In this document: positions 1 through 8,580 of the stretch, piece by piece
Position numbering within the stretch: the stretch's first letter is position 1
Layout: each line of letters opens with the position of its first letter
NCBI GenBank assembly: GCA_020627785.1
Contig: JAHDGF010000003.1
Coordinates: 115,687-179,686 of the forward strand
Source: Saprospiraceae bacterium
GTDB taxonomy: Bacteria; Bacteroidota; Bacteroidia; Chitinophagales; Saprospiraceae
Direction: 5' to 3'
Length of the DNA: 64,000 nt
Program-made: the position numbers and the translations under genes
Notes under the pieces: model-generated
Databases searched by the model: none
Told to the model about the DNA's origin: nothing
Seen by the model: the letters and a program-made list of their open reading frames with translations, nothing else

Positions 1-416
1 AGAATCTTGGCATTTCTCCTTTTGAAAGATTTCAGCTAGGAGGAGATGGTTTATCTAATCAACAAGCCGGGATTACCGGTAGGGACATACTTGCCTTAAG
101 AGGTTACGATGAAAATGACATCAGTACCAATGATGCAGGTGGAGCAAGTGTATTCAGTAAATATACCATGGAACTTAGATATCCAATATCACTGAATCCA
201 AGTTCAACAATTTTTGGTCTTGTATTCGTCCAAGGTGGAAATGCTGAAATAGGTTTCAAGAACTTCAATCCATTTGAACTGAATAGATCTGCTGGAGTAG
301 GAGCTAGAATCTTCCTTCCAATGTTTGGTCTCCTAGGATTCAACTATGGTTGGGGATTTGATAAAACTCAAAACTTCGGAACACTTCAGGTAATTTTAGG
401 TTTCGAACCAGATTAA
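1..416 (+). CDS. bamA: BamA-type outer membrane assembly protein, C-terminal end only
   Basis: The reading frame is open from the left edge (first full codon at base 3) and stops at 414-416. About 137 residues of a beta-barrel C-terminus are visible, with the Omp85-type segment RGYDENDIS, alternating aromatic/hydrophobic strands and the ending ILGFEPD. BamA is the outer-membrane core of the machine that folds and inserts beta-barrel proteins. The next gene encodes an OmpH/Skp periplasmic chaperone, the usual partner of bamA in Bacteroidota, and this supports the call. The POTRA domains and the start lie outside the window. An Omp85 relative such as TamA cannot be fully excluded from this fragment. 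Confidence 0.82.
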   Translation, partial: NLGISPFERFQLGGDGLSNQQAGITGRDILALRGYDENDISTNDAGGASVFSKYTMELRYPISLNPSSTIFGLVFVQGGNAEIGFKNFNPFELNRSAGVGARIFLPMFGLLGFNYGWGFDKTQNFGTLQVILGFEPD

Positions 417-444
417 TCATTAAACAAAGGTTAAATCAACAAAG

Positions 445-472
445 ACGGGAGCTTAATAAATCAAACCCCCGT
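445..472 (+). terminator. weak hairpin between bamA and ompH
   Basis: ACGGG at 445-449 can pair with CCCGT at 468-472, and TTTTAA follows. The stem is short and the loop long, so it is at best an attenuator between bamA and ompH. Confidence 0.22.
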
Positions 473-504
473 TTTAAGATTATACAAGAATTAATTTATA
501 CAAA

Positions 505-1017
505 ATGAAAAAGACCGTTTATCCTTTACTTTTAATTTGTGCCTTTTTATTGAGTAGCATAGATGCACAGGCTCAAAAATTTGGATACATAAATTCAGTA
601 CAACTTTTATCTGAATTACCAGACATTAAAAATGCTGATGAGCAACTACAAACCTTTCAAGCTGGTCTTGTTGAAAAAGGTCAAGGCATGATGAAATCTT
701 TAGAGGATAATTACCAGAAATATATGGCGGAAGCTCAATCTGGCTCACTTTCTTTGGTTCAGCAGCAACAAAAAGAAGGTGAACTAGCTAAGCAACAGCA
801 GGAGATTCAAAACTATGAATACGAAGTTCAAAATCAAATAGGTGCTAAAAGAGAAGAACTATATGCACCGATTCTTGAGAAGGTCCGTTTGGTAATAGAA
901 GAAATAGGAAAACAAGAAGGATATACTATGATCTTTGATTCAAGTGCAGGAGGTTTGCTAAGCGCAGATGAGGGAGATGATATTCTAAATACCGTAAAAG
1001 CTAAACTAGGTCTTTAA
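505..1017 (+). CDS. OmpH/Skp family periplasmic chaperone
   Basis: The 170-residue product has an N-terminal signal peptide of about 23 residues ending in DAQA. A first strand, KFGYINSVQLL, is the usual opening of the family. Residues 40-110 form a Gln/Glu/Lys-rich helical coiled coil, and the C-terminal strand reads YTMIFDSSAGGLL. Skp-like proteins form trimers that hold unfolded outer-membrane proteins in the periplasm and deliver them to BamA. The length matches the family. The gene sits 88 bp after bamA, probably in the same transcript. Its 3' end overlaps the convergent M50 protease gene by 12 bp. Many Bacteroidota carry two ompH copies here, but only one is present. Confidence 0.9.
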   Translation: MKKTVYPLLLICAFLLSSIDAQAQKFGYINSVQLLSELPDIKNADEQLQTFQAGLVEKGQGMMKSLEDNYQKYMAEAQSGSLSLVQQQQKEGELAKQQQEIQNYEYEVQNQIGAKREELYAPILEKVRLVIEEIGKQEGYTMIFDSSAGGLLSADEGDDILNTVKAKLGL

Positions 1018-2112
1018 CCTAGGTAATCTTATCCTTGTATTGCTTGATATAAATTGAGCAATTATAGGTCTATCGATTACACCTATAATATGATTTTCTC
1101 GGGTAACCCCAAGGATAGCTATACCTTTATTGTTCATTACCTGGAAAGCATTTTCGATAGAATTATCAATATCAAGAGTGGAGTAATTTTCGCTCTTGAT
1201 ATTTTTTATTTGGGCCTCAGGAGAAGAGGTCTTTTTTAATTCCTCAATAAATATATAAGGCAGACTACCGGTTAAATTCTCTTCTTCATCGAATACTAAA
1301 TAGTCAAATTCCCCCTCAATATTTTGATTCAATGCTTTTTCAAGCAAGTCATGGTCGTACAGTTTTGTATAATTTCTTCTGAAAATATTTGCAATACTAG
1401 TCTTCCGCATAAGTTCTTGAAGCTTTACTTGTTTATATTCCCTGCCCGCGACAAAAAAGATAAAAGGACCGATTAAACCAAGAACCAGATGGTTGTTATA
1501 AATCGCAAAAACGAAAAACCCAATGGCTATGACCCTCCCTAAAAATGCAGCCCAAAAAGTTGCTCTTGTTCTTCCAATTTGAGAACTCAATATCGAACGT
1601 AAAATTCTGCCCCCATCCATTGGAAAGGCGGGAATAAGATTAAAAATAAAAACGGCAACATTCATCACTAGTAGTAAGGGCAGAAAAGTATTCCGTGAAA
1701 CTTCTAATTGACCGTTTTGAAAATCAGGTACAAGATCCCAACCTAAAATTTTAAGAATAGTAAAAAGAGTAATAGCGATAGCTAAGTTGACCAAAGGACC
1801 GTTGATGGCAATAATAAACTCTTGCCTAGGGATGTCTGGAATATTCTCTAATCGAGCTAGTCCACCGATTGGGCTTAGGATAATATCTTTTGTATTTATC
1901 CCATACCTCATTGCCGTTAAAGCATGCCCAAGCTCATGCAATAAAATGCAGCTAAATAAACTAACAATAAAAAAGATCAAGAAGAGTGTAGATTCAAGAT
2001 CTCTGGATTGATTGACACTGAACCAAATGAAGAACATAAAAAATAGGCCTAAGGTCCAATGCAAGTAGATCGGAATACCTTTGATTACAGCAATACGCCA
2101 TGATTTGCCCAT
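1006..2112 (-). CDS. site-2 protease family (M50) integral membrane metalloprotease with CBS-like tail
   Basis: The 368-residue membrane protein belongs to the S2P/SpoIVFB group of intramembrane zinc proteases. The zinc motif HELGH is at residues 59-63 inside a membrane helix. The third ligand motif, NLIPAFPMDGGR, is near residues 158-169. About six hydrophobic segments fill residues 15-220. The soluble C-terminus (about 235-355) ends with an element resembling a CBS domain (GIAILGVTRENHIIGVID). Such proteases cleave transmembrane substrates such as anti-sigma factors. No anti-sigma gene is adjacent, so the substrate is unknown. It is the last gene of a minus-strand run beginning at the TPR gene and lies 28 bp after the acyl-CoA dehydrogenase. 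Confidence 0.88.
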   Translation of the reverse strand: MGKSWRIAVIKGIPIYLHWTLGLFFMFFIWFSVNQSRDLESTLFLIFFIVSLFSCILLHELGHALTAMRYGINTKDIILSPIGGLARLENIPDIPRQEFIIAINGPLVNLAIAITLFTILKILGWDLVPDFQNGQLEVSRNTFLPLLLVMNVAVFIFNLIPAFPMDGGRILRSILSSQIGRTRATFWAAFLGRVIAIGFFVFAIYNNHLVLGLIGPFIFFVAGREYKQVKLQELMRKTSIANIFRRNYTKLYDHDLLEKALNQNIEGEFDYLVFDEEENLTGSLPYIFIEELKKTSSPEAQIKNIKSENYSTLDIDNSIENAFQVMNNKGIAILGVTRENHIIGVIDRPIIAQFISSNTRIRLPRLKT

Positions 2113-2140
2113 TAGAATTTTCTCCTTGAATGACTTCGGC

Positions 2141-3289
2141 TTAAGTCGCCGCTTTGAGTATATTTCTCGCGATGACCAATCTTTGGATTTCAGAAGTTCC
2201 TTCGTATATCTGTGTGATCTTAGCGTCTCTCATCAATCGTTCGACATGGTATTCTTTGACAAAACCATATCCACCGTGTATTTGTACCGCTTCCACAGTA
2301 TGTTTCATCGCAGTTTCAGAAGCGAATAATTTAGCCATACAAGCCTCTGTCGTAAAGTCTAACCCTGCATCCTTTAACTTTGCGGCCTGATGTACAAGTA
2401 ATCTTGATGCTGTAATATCAGTGGCCATATCAGCGAGTTTGAAAGCAATAATTTGGTGCTTACTGATTGGCTTTCCAAAGGCTTCTCTTTGCTGACTGTA
2501 CTTCGTAGATAATTCAAAAGCTCCTTGCGCTATACCCAAAGCCTGAGCTGCAATACCAATTCTTCCTCCGCTCAATACCTTCATCGCAAATTTAAAACCG
2601 AAGCCATCTTCACCAATTCTATTGGCCTTTGGTACCTTCACATCATTGTACATAATGGTGTGTGTATCTGAAGATCTTATTCCTAGTTTGTCTTCTTTTG
2701 CTCCGACAACAACTCCTTCAGAACTTGTCTCTACTAATAAGGCATTTATACCTCGGTGGCCCGCTTCAGGATTAGTCTGCGCAATTACGATGTGTAGACT
2801 GGAAGTACCTCCATTAGTAATCCAGTTCTTTGTACCATTTAGGAGATAATAATCACCTTTATCCTCAGCTGTTGTTCTTTGACTGGTCGCATCAGATCCG
2901 GCTTCTGGTTCACTCAAACAAAAAGATCCTATCCATTCTCCGCCAGTTAATTTGGGTAGATATTTTTCCTTTTGTTCCTCTGTTCCAAACTTCTCAATTC
3001 CCCAACACACCAAAGAGTTGTTCACAGACATGACCACACTGGCAGAATTATCAATTTTAGAAATTTCCTCCATCGCTAAAACATAACTCATGGTATCCAT
3101 TCCTCCACCTCCATATTTCGGGTCAACCATCATTCCAAGTAATCCAAGCTCTCCCATCATCTTTATCTGTTCTGTAGGGAAAATCATTTTGGAGTCTCTT
3201 TCAATAACACCTGGTAAGAGTTCTTTCTGCGCAAAATCTCTTGCAGCTTCCTTTACGGCTATTTGCTCTTCTGTCAATGTATGGTTCAT
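2141..3289 (-). CDS. acyl-CoA dehydrogenase
   Basis: The 382-residue product is a full-length short/medium-chain-type acyl-CoA dehydrogenase, an FAD flavoenzyme that forms the 2,3 double bond in acyl-CoA thioesters. Visible motifs are CLSEPEAGSD in the middle domain and YEGTSEIQRLVIARNIL at the C-terminus. The glutamate of YEGT (about residue 363) is at the usual catalytic-base position. It could serve beta-oxidation or branched-chain amino acid breakdown; the chain-length preference cannot be read from sequence. It lies 8 bp downstream of the MFS gene and upstream of the M50 gene on the same strand, consistent with co-transcription but without an obvious shared pathway. Confidence 0.93.
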   Translation of the reverse strand: MNHTLTEEQIAVKEAARDFAQKELLPGVIERDSKMIFPTEQIKMMGELGLLGMMVDPKYGGGGMDTMSYVLAMEEISKIDNSASVVMSVNNSLVCWGIEKFGTEEQKEKYLPKLTGGEWIGSFCLSEPEAGSDATSQRTTAEDKGDYYLLNGTKNWITNGGTSSLHIVIAQTNPEAGHRGINALLVETSSEGVVVGAKEDKLGIRSSDTHTIMYNDVKVPKANRIGEDGFGFKFAMKVLSGGRIGIAAQALGIAQGAFELSTKYSQQREAFGKPISKHQIIAFKLADMATDITASRLLVHQAAKLKDAGLDFTTEACMAKLFASETAMKHTVEAVQIHGGYGFVKEYHVERLMRDAKITQIYEGTSEIQRLVIARNILKAAT

Positions 3290-3297
3290 ACTATATT

Positions 3298-4569
3298 TTA
3301 AATTTTACTTAAATCGAATCGTTTATAATTAACAATAAGAATGATTGTTGAAATCAGCATCAAGATAGACAATATTAAAAAACCATAGATTACATGATTG
3401 TCCGCTTGGAAAAATGGTAATGTAAAAATAAGCAGAAGTATAATTCTCATCATAATATTACAGATGTTAAATATACTCGCCGCTCTCCCAAATACCTGAT
3501 TTGGCACGTTTTTAAATAAATACATCACTCTCAGAATTCTTGAACCTGCATTCGTCAGACCCATAAAAAACAACATCAAAAAGAACATATTGTTTGAACG
3601 TGTGATGTATAGCACAAAGAATAATAGACAGGCTACACAAAACAGAATTATAATCGAAAAAGGGATGCTTTTCCCCTTAAAGATTTTCCTTATCGCAAAT
3701 CCACTAATAAAGGCCCCCAAAGCATACATTATGTCTGAACTTGCATATACACCACCAGCAGCATTTAGATGGTTACTAACATAGGCTGCACCTAGATAAA
3801 AAGCCTCAAGCATAACTCCTACGAATAACATGTAACTCACAATGCCAAAAACAGTAGTAGTTTTATTTTCTTTAAGAAAATTGAAACCAATCCGAAGCCT
3901 ATTAATTAAACTAGTATTTTCCTCTTTTCTTTCTTTCAAAGAAACATAGCGTATCGATAAGATAATAAGAAAGGCGACGAAGTATGTTAAACAATCTATG
4001 GTGAAAATCTCATGGATCTCCCAAGCCTCAAAATATCGACCAACATTAAGTTTGAAACCTAAGATGTTAACCACCCCTTCGGCCGTTGTTCCCTCTAATA
4101 GTAAGACGGCAATAGCTCCTGATATTATGTTTGTGGCTTGACCCTGAACTTCTAAAATAGAAGTAATAAAACCATACTTTTCCTTAGTCGTGATTTCCTG
4201 AACAAAGGCATACAAACATGGATAATGAATGGAGTAATTAAGGAAGGTCATAATGAATATGCCCGCCACTGCATAAAGAGGGAGCTGGCCTACTTGGAAT
4301 CCCCAAAAACATACAGCTCCTAAAATTAATCCTGAGATAAGATTAATGCTTAAGAAGATGTTCTTTCGACTATATTTATCTATTAAAATCCCAGAGTAAG
4401 GGACCCAGAATAATCCAACCACATTGATCCCAATATAAAACCAAATAAATTTATTGAGTTGTCCATTCTTTGCAAAGAACCATGGAATTGAAAGCATACT
4501 GATGCCCTGCGCAATTCCAGAAACAATGTTCGCAAGAAGTAGTAATATAAGAGCGGTACGGTTCTTCAA
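3298..4569 (-). CDS. MFS transporter
   Basis: The 423-residue integral membrane protein has about twelve hydrophobic helices. The loop after helix 2 reads GILIDKYSRK, the classic MFS loop motif (G...D..GRR-like). The helix-rich layout resembles drug or metabolite exporters of the major facilitator superfamily. Substrate and direction cannot be inferred. It starts 5 bp after the stop of the DUF4286 gene, so the two are very likely in one transcript. The product ends with a short cytoplasmic tail (NYKRFDLSKI). Confidence 0.85.
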   Translation of the reverse strand: MKNRTALILLLLANIVSGIAQGISMLSIPWFFAKNGQLNKFIWFYIGINVVGLFWVPYSGILIDKYSRKNIFLSINLISGLILGAVCFWGFQVGQLPLYAVAGIFIMTFLNYSIHYPCLYAFVQEITTKEKYGFITSILEVQGQATNIISGAIAVLLLEGTTAEGVVNILGFKLNVGRYFEAWEIHEIFTIDCLTYFVAFLIILSIRYVSLKERKEENTSLINRLRIGFNFLKENKTTTVFGIVSYMLFVGVMLEAFYLGAAYVSNHLNAAGGVYASSDIMYALGAFISGFAIRKIFKGKSIPFSIIILFCVACLLFFVLYITRSNNMFFLMLFFMGLTNAGSRILRVMYLFKNVPNQVFGRAASIFNICNIMMRIILLLIFTLPFFQADNHVIYGFLILSILMLISTIILIVNYKRFDLSKI

Positions 4570-4574
4570 ATGAT

Positions 4575-4898
4575 TTAGGGCTCAATCACCTCCATCAGGG
4601 TACGGAAAGCCACATACTTATCCTTAAATCTTTCGGTATGATCTTTTTGTAATGCTTTCGCAAATATATTCTGATAGTCTTGAAAAGCTTGCATATTTGG
4701 ACAAATGTATTGAATCGCATAAGTTAATCCATCCGGATCATCATTCAATATCTTGTTCAATTGATAAGATTCAAAGAAACCCGTTCCCATAACATCTGGT
4801 ATGTGATATTCTCTCATCCATTGTAACCATTCATCGGAATGTTCCTTCATTATCTTGACGGTTACGTTGTAAAGTATTCTTGGCTTATTGGATGTCAT
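4575..4898 (-). CDS. DUF4286 family protein
   Basis: The small soluble protein of 107 residues matches the pattern of the DUF4286 family common in Bacteroidota, with N-terminal ILYNVTVKI followed by EWLQWMREYHIPDVM. It has no signal peptide or membrane segment and its function is unknown. Its start overlaps the end of the upstream TPR gene by 14 bp, indicating translational coupling, and the MFS gene follows 5 bp later. The fold is likely a small ferredoxin-like alpha/beta domain; that is inference from the size and the predicted strand and helix pattern. Confidence 0.8.
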   Translation of the reverse strand: MTSNKPRILYNVTVKIMKEHSDEWLQWMREYHIPDVMGTGFFESYQLNKILNDDPDGLTYAIQYICPNMQAFQDYQNIFAKALQKDHTERFKDKYVAFRTLMEVIEP

Positions 4899-6693
4899 CT
4901 CCTCTTAAAATCCTGTATCGTTTTCTAGCTTCTACTGCAAATGTACTATTGGAATAATCTAAAAAGAGTTTTTCATAAAGTTTTTCTGCTTCCTCTGGCT
5001 TTTCAAATATTTGCTCATACATTTCTGCTAATTCAAAAATGGCATTATCTGCCCTGATCTCTTCTGGATAATTTTCAAAAATGTTCTTATAGATAGACTC
5101 AGCCTCTTCATACTGCTTTAGCTTTTTGTGTAGCTGGGCTTCTACATATAATATATCATCTTCCAGTGAGTGCTTAGGGTATGCTATTTTAATGGAATCC
5201 AATTTTTCAAAAGACTCCTCATATCTGTTCTGGAAGTTAAGTAATTCTGCTTGTGCATACATCTGAAGAGGTACAGCAGTAGTATCAAGGTTCAGATTAT
5301 CCATAATATGTACAGACCGATCTATGGCATCATTAGAAATGAGCCTTGAGGTTGCTGATTTCAATATGTCAAACTGTGCTTGTGCCCATTCAAAGTCTCC
5401 ATTATAATAGGACAACATAGCATTCTTAAATCTTGCCAATTCACCTAAATGTTCTTCTTTGAATTCTTTGTCTACTTGTGAGTAGAGTAAGGTTGATTCC
5501 CAGATATCACCTTCCATCAATAAATAGTCTGCTAAACTTAGTTTACTGTTGGCTGTAACGTAATTATTGATGCCTCCTGTTTCAACCAAACTTCTCAATG
5601 TTGTAACAGCGGATGGTAAGTCATTTAAATATAAGGCCTGAAAATCACCATATTGTTTAGCCAAGTAGGCAGTTCGAGAATTTACACCAAATTCAGATAG
5701 GAAGCTTTTGTATTCCTCATCTAATGACCTAAGGTCTTCAATGGTGTAGTTAAAGTTCTGTGTAATTCTTTTTCTCTTCATAGATAGTAGTTCATTATTG
5801 GCTTGAAAATAATAGCTATTATTTTCCCCTTTTTCGTCTACAATGTATTGATAGGCTTTGATTGCAACATCATAGTCTTTTGCATTACCAGCAACTCGCC
5901 CTAGGTTCATCACCCTTAACCCATTCTCTTCCAGTTGTAAATCAATGGACCTAGAAATTGAAAAAGCCTTGGTGTAATTTTTTTGATTGATATATAACCA
6001 CTCTAGTAACTCCTGATAACTGACTTGATCCGGATACTCTTGAACCTTAGCAAACAATTGTGTCTTAAGTTCAGCCATGTCCTCCTCTGTTTTCAAATTT
6101 CTTTGGAAATTCGTTTTTAGATTGGTCAACATATTTTTATTATTCTCTGCAGCTAACAGATAGAACTTAATCATATTGGCACTATCTCCTTTCCTCCGGT
6201 ATAAATCAGCAATGCTATAAGCAAAGACTTTTTCATCATTTAATAGCTTGGTCCCTTTTTCGTAAGCTTCAATGGCCTGATCAAATTTGGTAAGCCGTAG
6301 AAAAGCATTTCCTAGTTTTGAAATGATGCTTCGATCAGCTGGAAGATTATCAATGGCTTTTTTGTACTGTTTCTTTGCCTTCTCTTCTTCAAACATTCGC
6401 TCGTATAGATTACCATAGGTGACATAAAGCTGGACATTCTGTGGTGTGCGTTTTAGCTGGTCCTTTATTTCATTTTCTGCTTGGCTATAATTTTCATCAG
6501 CCATGAGTGATTGGATGAACTGTTGAAAGTAATAGTCATTTCTATATTTGGACTTTTCATACAGCTTCATGTAAACTTGAGCTGCCTTCTCATATTCTCC
6601 TGAGTTATAATATTCTGCGGCTAGCTTACTATCCTGTGCATTTGCCGAAAGGCTAAGGAAAAGAAAGCATATCATACTCATCAAAAATTTCAT
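4885..6693 (-). CDS. secreted or periplasmic tetratricopeptide-repeat protein
   Basis: The 602-residue protein has an N-terminal signal peptide (residues 1-19, ending in LSANA). Helical repeats of the TPR type cover most of the chain: YNSGEYEKAAQVYMKLYEK near residue 30, FDQAIEAYEKG near 140, and a C-terminal set including YEEAESIYKNIFENYP and KPEEAEKLYEKLFLDY. TPR arrays mediate protein-protein contacts in the periplasm or at the membrane. No catalytic domain is seen. It is the first gene of a five-gene minus-strand run. Similar 600-residue TPR proteins are widespread in Bacteroidota, with no assigned role known to me. Confidence 0.86.
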   Translation of the reverse strand: MKFLMSMICFLFLSLSANAQDSKLAAEYYNSGEYEKAAQVYMKLYEKSKYRNDYYFQQFIQSLMADENYSQAENEIKDQLKRTPQNVQLYVTYGNLYERMFEEEKAKKQYKKAIDNLPADRSIISKLGNAFLRLTKFDQAIEAYEKGTKLLNDEKVFAYSIADLYRRKGDSANMIKFYLLAAENNKNMLTNLKTNFQRNLKTEEDMAELKTQLFAKVQEYPDQVSYQELLEWLYINQKNYTKAFSISRSIDLQLEENGLRVMNLGRVAGNAKDYDVAIKAYQYIVDEKGENNSYYFQANNELLSMKRKRITQNFNYTIEDLRSLDEEYKSFLSEFGVNSRTAYLAKQYGDFQALYLNDLPSAVTTLRSLVETGGINNYVTANSKLSLADYLLMEGDIWESTLLYSQVDKEFKEEHLGELARFKNAMLSYYNGDFEWAQAQFDILKSATSRLISNDAIDRSVHIMDNLNLDTTAVPLQMYAQAELLNFQNRYEESFEKLDSIKIAYPKHSLEDDILYVEAQLHKKLKQYEEAESIYKNIFENYPEEIRADNAIFELAEMYEQIFEKPEEAEKLYEKLFLDYSNSTFAVEARKRYRILRGDDIQ

Positions 6694-6740
6694 AGAATCG
6701 CGTTTGTCTGTAGTTATCTAACGAATAATAAGCCGAGATA

Positions 6741-6854
6741 GTTATCATAGGGGCAATCTCACCCAAAGTTAAGACCTTCCAGCAACCCTTTCCATTAAAT
6801 TTTCATTAAATCCAGGGACTTTATTCCATTTAAGGCAAAAAGAAAGGGATCAAC
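6741..6854 (+). ncRNA. sequence resembling a SAM-I riboswitch aptamer (uncertain)
   Basis: Read on the plus strand, GTTATC (6741-6746), a GGG...CCC hairpin, the core AGACCTTCCAGCAACCC and later CATTAAATCC (6804-6813) follow the order of conserved SAM-I aptamer elements. A closing-strand candidate GAAAGGGATCAAC (6842-6854) overlaps the left arm of the terminator. Against it, the usual pairing partner for the P4 stem is not obvious, and no plus-strand gene lies downstream (tonB is antisense). It may be a decayed riboswitch, a stand-alone RNA or a coincidence. Confidence 0.2.
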
Positions 6855-6871
6855 TTACGTCAATCCCTTTC
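6837..6871 (-). terminator. rho-independent terminator of tonB, possibly bidirectional
   Basis: GAAAGGGAT (6842-6850) pairs with ATCCCTTTC (6863-6871). On the minus strand it is followed by TTTTT and lies just after the tonB stop. On the plus strand a run of T also follows, so it could stop transcripts in both directions. Confidence 0.78.
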
Positions 6872-6893
6872 CTTAATTTTTTATGATATGTTT

Positions 6894-7799
6894 TTATCCT
6901 TCAAGCTTAAATCTTACTGGTAAGGTGTAAAGAACTTTTACAGCTCTTCCTCTTTGCTTTCCAGGAATCCATTGTGGCATCGTGTTTACAACCTTCATGG
7001 CTGATTCTCCACATCCTGCTCCAATGTTTCTTACAATCTTAGCATCTGTTACGTTTCCTGATTTATCTACAACGAATTGTAGTACGCACATACCTTCAAC
7101 TCCATTTTCTCTTGCAATGGCAGGATATTTCAAATTCTTATAAATGAACTGGAGCATTTTCTGCTCTGCACATTTTTCTACTTCTTCCTTGCTTCCACTT
7201 CCTTCACAGCCTGGAAATCTTGGCATTTGTTCCACAACCTTAAAGATTTCATCTTCTTCAGGTGGCGGCGGTGGTGGTGGTGGCGGCGGTGGAGCTTCTT
7301 CCACTACTGGCTCAGGCTCTTCGATAACCGTTTCCTCTTCTACGTCCATAGATTCAAATACGGGTTCATCCTCTTCTTCAATTTCTTCCTCAGGCACTTC
7401 TTCAATGATCGGTGGCGGTGGAGGAGGCGGTGGAGGTGGCGGCTCTTTTGTACGAGGCGGCTCAATTTCTATTTCTTCATCCAATAATAAGGCATCTTCA
7501 GGTATATATACCTCTTCATCATAGCTCGTCCAACTAAATGCAAAAAGCGTAGTTAGTAAAGCGGCGACTAGACCAAACAACCAGACTGGTCTTGTAAGCG
7601 TGAATACATTTACATCTGGATACTTACTTCGAGAGGCCAAGATAGACTTGAAAGTCTTATCTGCATATTTCTCCTTTAGATTTGAACCAGCTGCAGAACG
7701 TAATTTTGCTTTGTAGATAAGTATGAAACCTACAACCAATACTAGAAGTATTATCAAGCCCATCAATACTGAAGATCCAGTTAACGACAAATCACTCAT
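6894..7799 (-). CDS. TonB family energy transducer with two poly-proline segments
   Basis: The 301-residue protein has hydrophobic helices at about residues 11-29 and 71-90. A periplasmic linker follows with two separate runs of 11 prolines (about 120-130 and 170-180) divided by an acidic Glu-rich stretch. The C-terminal TonB domain (about 195-300) contains YPAIARENGVEGMCVLQF. TonB proteins pass proton-motive energy from the inner-membrane ExbBD complex to outer-membrane receptors. Two membrane segments rather than one is a known Bacteroidota variant. Its start overlaps the vanZ stop by 4 bp (ATGA). The linker is repetitive and GC-rich compared with its surroundings. A strong terminator follows. 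Confidence 0.92.
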   Translation of the reverse strand: MSDLSLTGSSVLMGLIILLVLVVGFILIYKAKLRSAAGSNLKEKYADKTFKSILASRSKYPDVNVFTLTRPVWLFGLVAALLTTLFAFSWTSYDEEVYIPEDALLLDEEIEIEPPRTKEPPPPPPPPPPPIIEEVPEEEIEEEDEPVFESMDVEEETVIEEPEPVVEEAPPPPPPPPPPPEEDEIFKVVEQMPRFPGCEGSGSKEEVEKCAEQKMLQFIYKNLKYPAIARENGVEGMCVLQFVVDKSGNVTDAKIVRNIGAGCGESAMKVVNTMPQWIPGKQRGRAVKVLYTLPVRFKLEG

Positions 7800-8131
7800 A
7801 TAAATACTTTTTTGTAAACTTTAAAAATTATTATCCCTGCCATCGCACCAATCATATTTGCAATGATATCAAAAATATCAAATTCTCTTTGGCTGATGGA
7901 AGTATTCTGCAAAATTTCTAATAAAAACCCATAGCTGACAGAAAACAGGAATGTATAACTGATTGATTGTCTGTTAAAGTCCCCTTTCCAGTAACTTGGG
8001 AGCATTAGAAAACTCACTCCGGCGTACATCATTATGTGCACCAACTTGTCAAAATGCTTCGTATTTATTCCTCCATCGCCCACGGGCATCAAAGATGCAA
8101 TAGCTACTAATGTGCAATAAAACAGAAACAA
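7796..8131 (-). CDS. VanZ family membrane protein
   Basis: The 111-residue protein with about four hydrophobic helices has the VanZ pattern: FDKLVHIMMYAGVSFLML in the first half and FLLEILQ...FDIFDIIANMIGAMAG in the second. The family is named for a teicoplanin-resistance gene, but in Bacteroidota this copy normally sits between gcvH and tonB and has no proven role. No ATG is available: the frame opens after a TAA and the first usable start is TTG at 8131. The assigned start is therefore tentative. The gap to gcvH is 46 bp. Confidence 0.8.
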   Translation of the reverse strand: MFLFYCTLVAIASLMPVGDGGINTKHFDKLVHIMMYAGVSFLMLPSYWKGDFNRQSISYTFLFSVSYGFLLEILQNTSISQREFDIFDIIANMIGAMAGIIIFKVYKKVFI

Positions 8132-8177
8132 AGACTTGTTACGTAAGAGATGCGTAGGTAATTAGTTTTGGTGTATG

Positions 8178-8567
8178 TTAACTCACTAATTCTGTATAAG
8201 CTTCTGAATCCATTAAAGCAGCTAGCTCTTCTGGCTTGCTAATCTTTAATTTTATGATCCAACCATCACCGTAAGGATCGCTATTTATCAAATCAGGTTG
8301 GTCTCCATCACTTTCATCCAATTTGGAATTAAATTCTAAAACCTCCCCAGATAAGGGCATAAATAGATCAGATGTAGTCTTCACAGCCTCAACGGTTCCG
8401 AAAACCTCATCTTTTTCAATCGTTTCTCCCACGGTCTCTACTTCTACGTATACTATCTCACCAAGTTCGCCTTGGGCAAATTGAGTAATACCTACATAGG
8501 CGATATCATCCTCAATTCTTACCCATTCATGCTCTTTGGTGTACTTTAAAGTGTCTGGTGCACTCAT
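8178..8567 (-). CDS. gcvH: glycine cleavage system H protein
   Basis: The 129-residue lipoyl carrier of the glycine cleavage complex shuttles the aminomethyl group from P-protein to T-protein. The lipoylation site is the lysine in [10 protein letters not shown] (K63). The fold-typical start [13 protein letters not shown] and the segment [10 protein letters not shown] are present. The other glycine cleavage genes are not in the window, as is usual in Bacteroidota, where gcvH travels with vanZ and tonB. It starts 13 bp after the citrate synthase stop, so the four genes probably form one operon. Confidence 0.95.
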   Translation of the reverse strand: MSAPDTLKYTKEHEWVRIEDDIAYVGITQFAQGELGEIVYVEVETVGETIEKDEVFGTVEAVKTTSDLFMPLSGEVLEFNSKLDESDGDQPDLINSDPYGDGWIIKLKISKPEELAALMDSEAYTELVS

Positions 8568-8580
8568 TCTTTATGTTTTT

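Noticed and set aside
7144-7524. Gly/Ser-rich plus-strand frame opposite tonB
   Set aside because: It is the antisense shadow of the poly-proline linker (CCN codons read as GGN).
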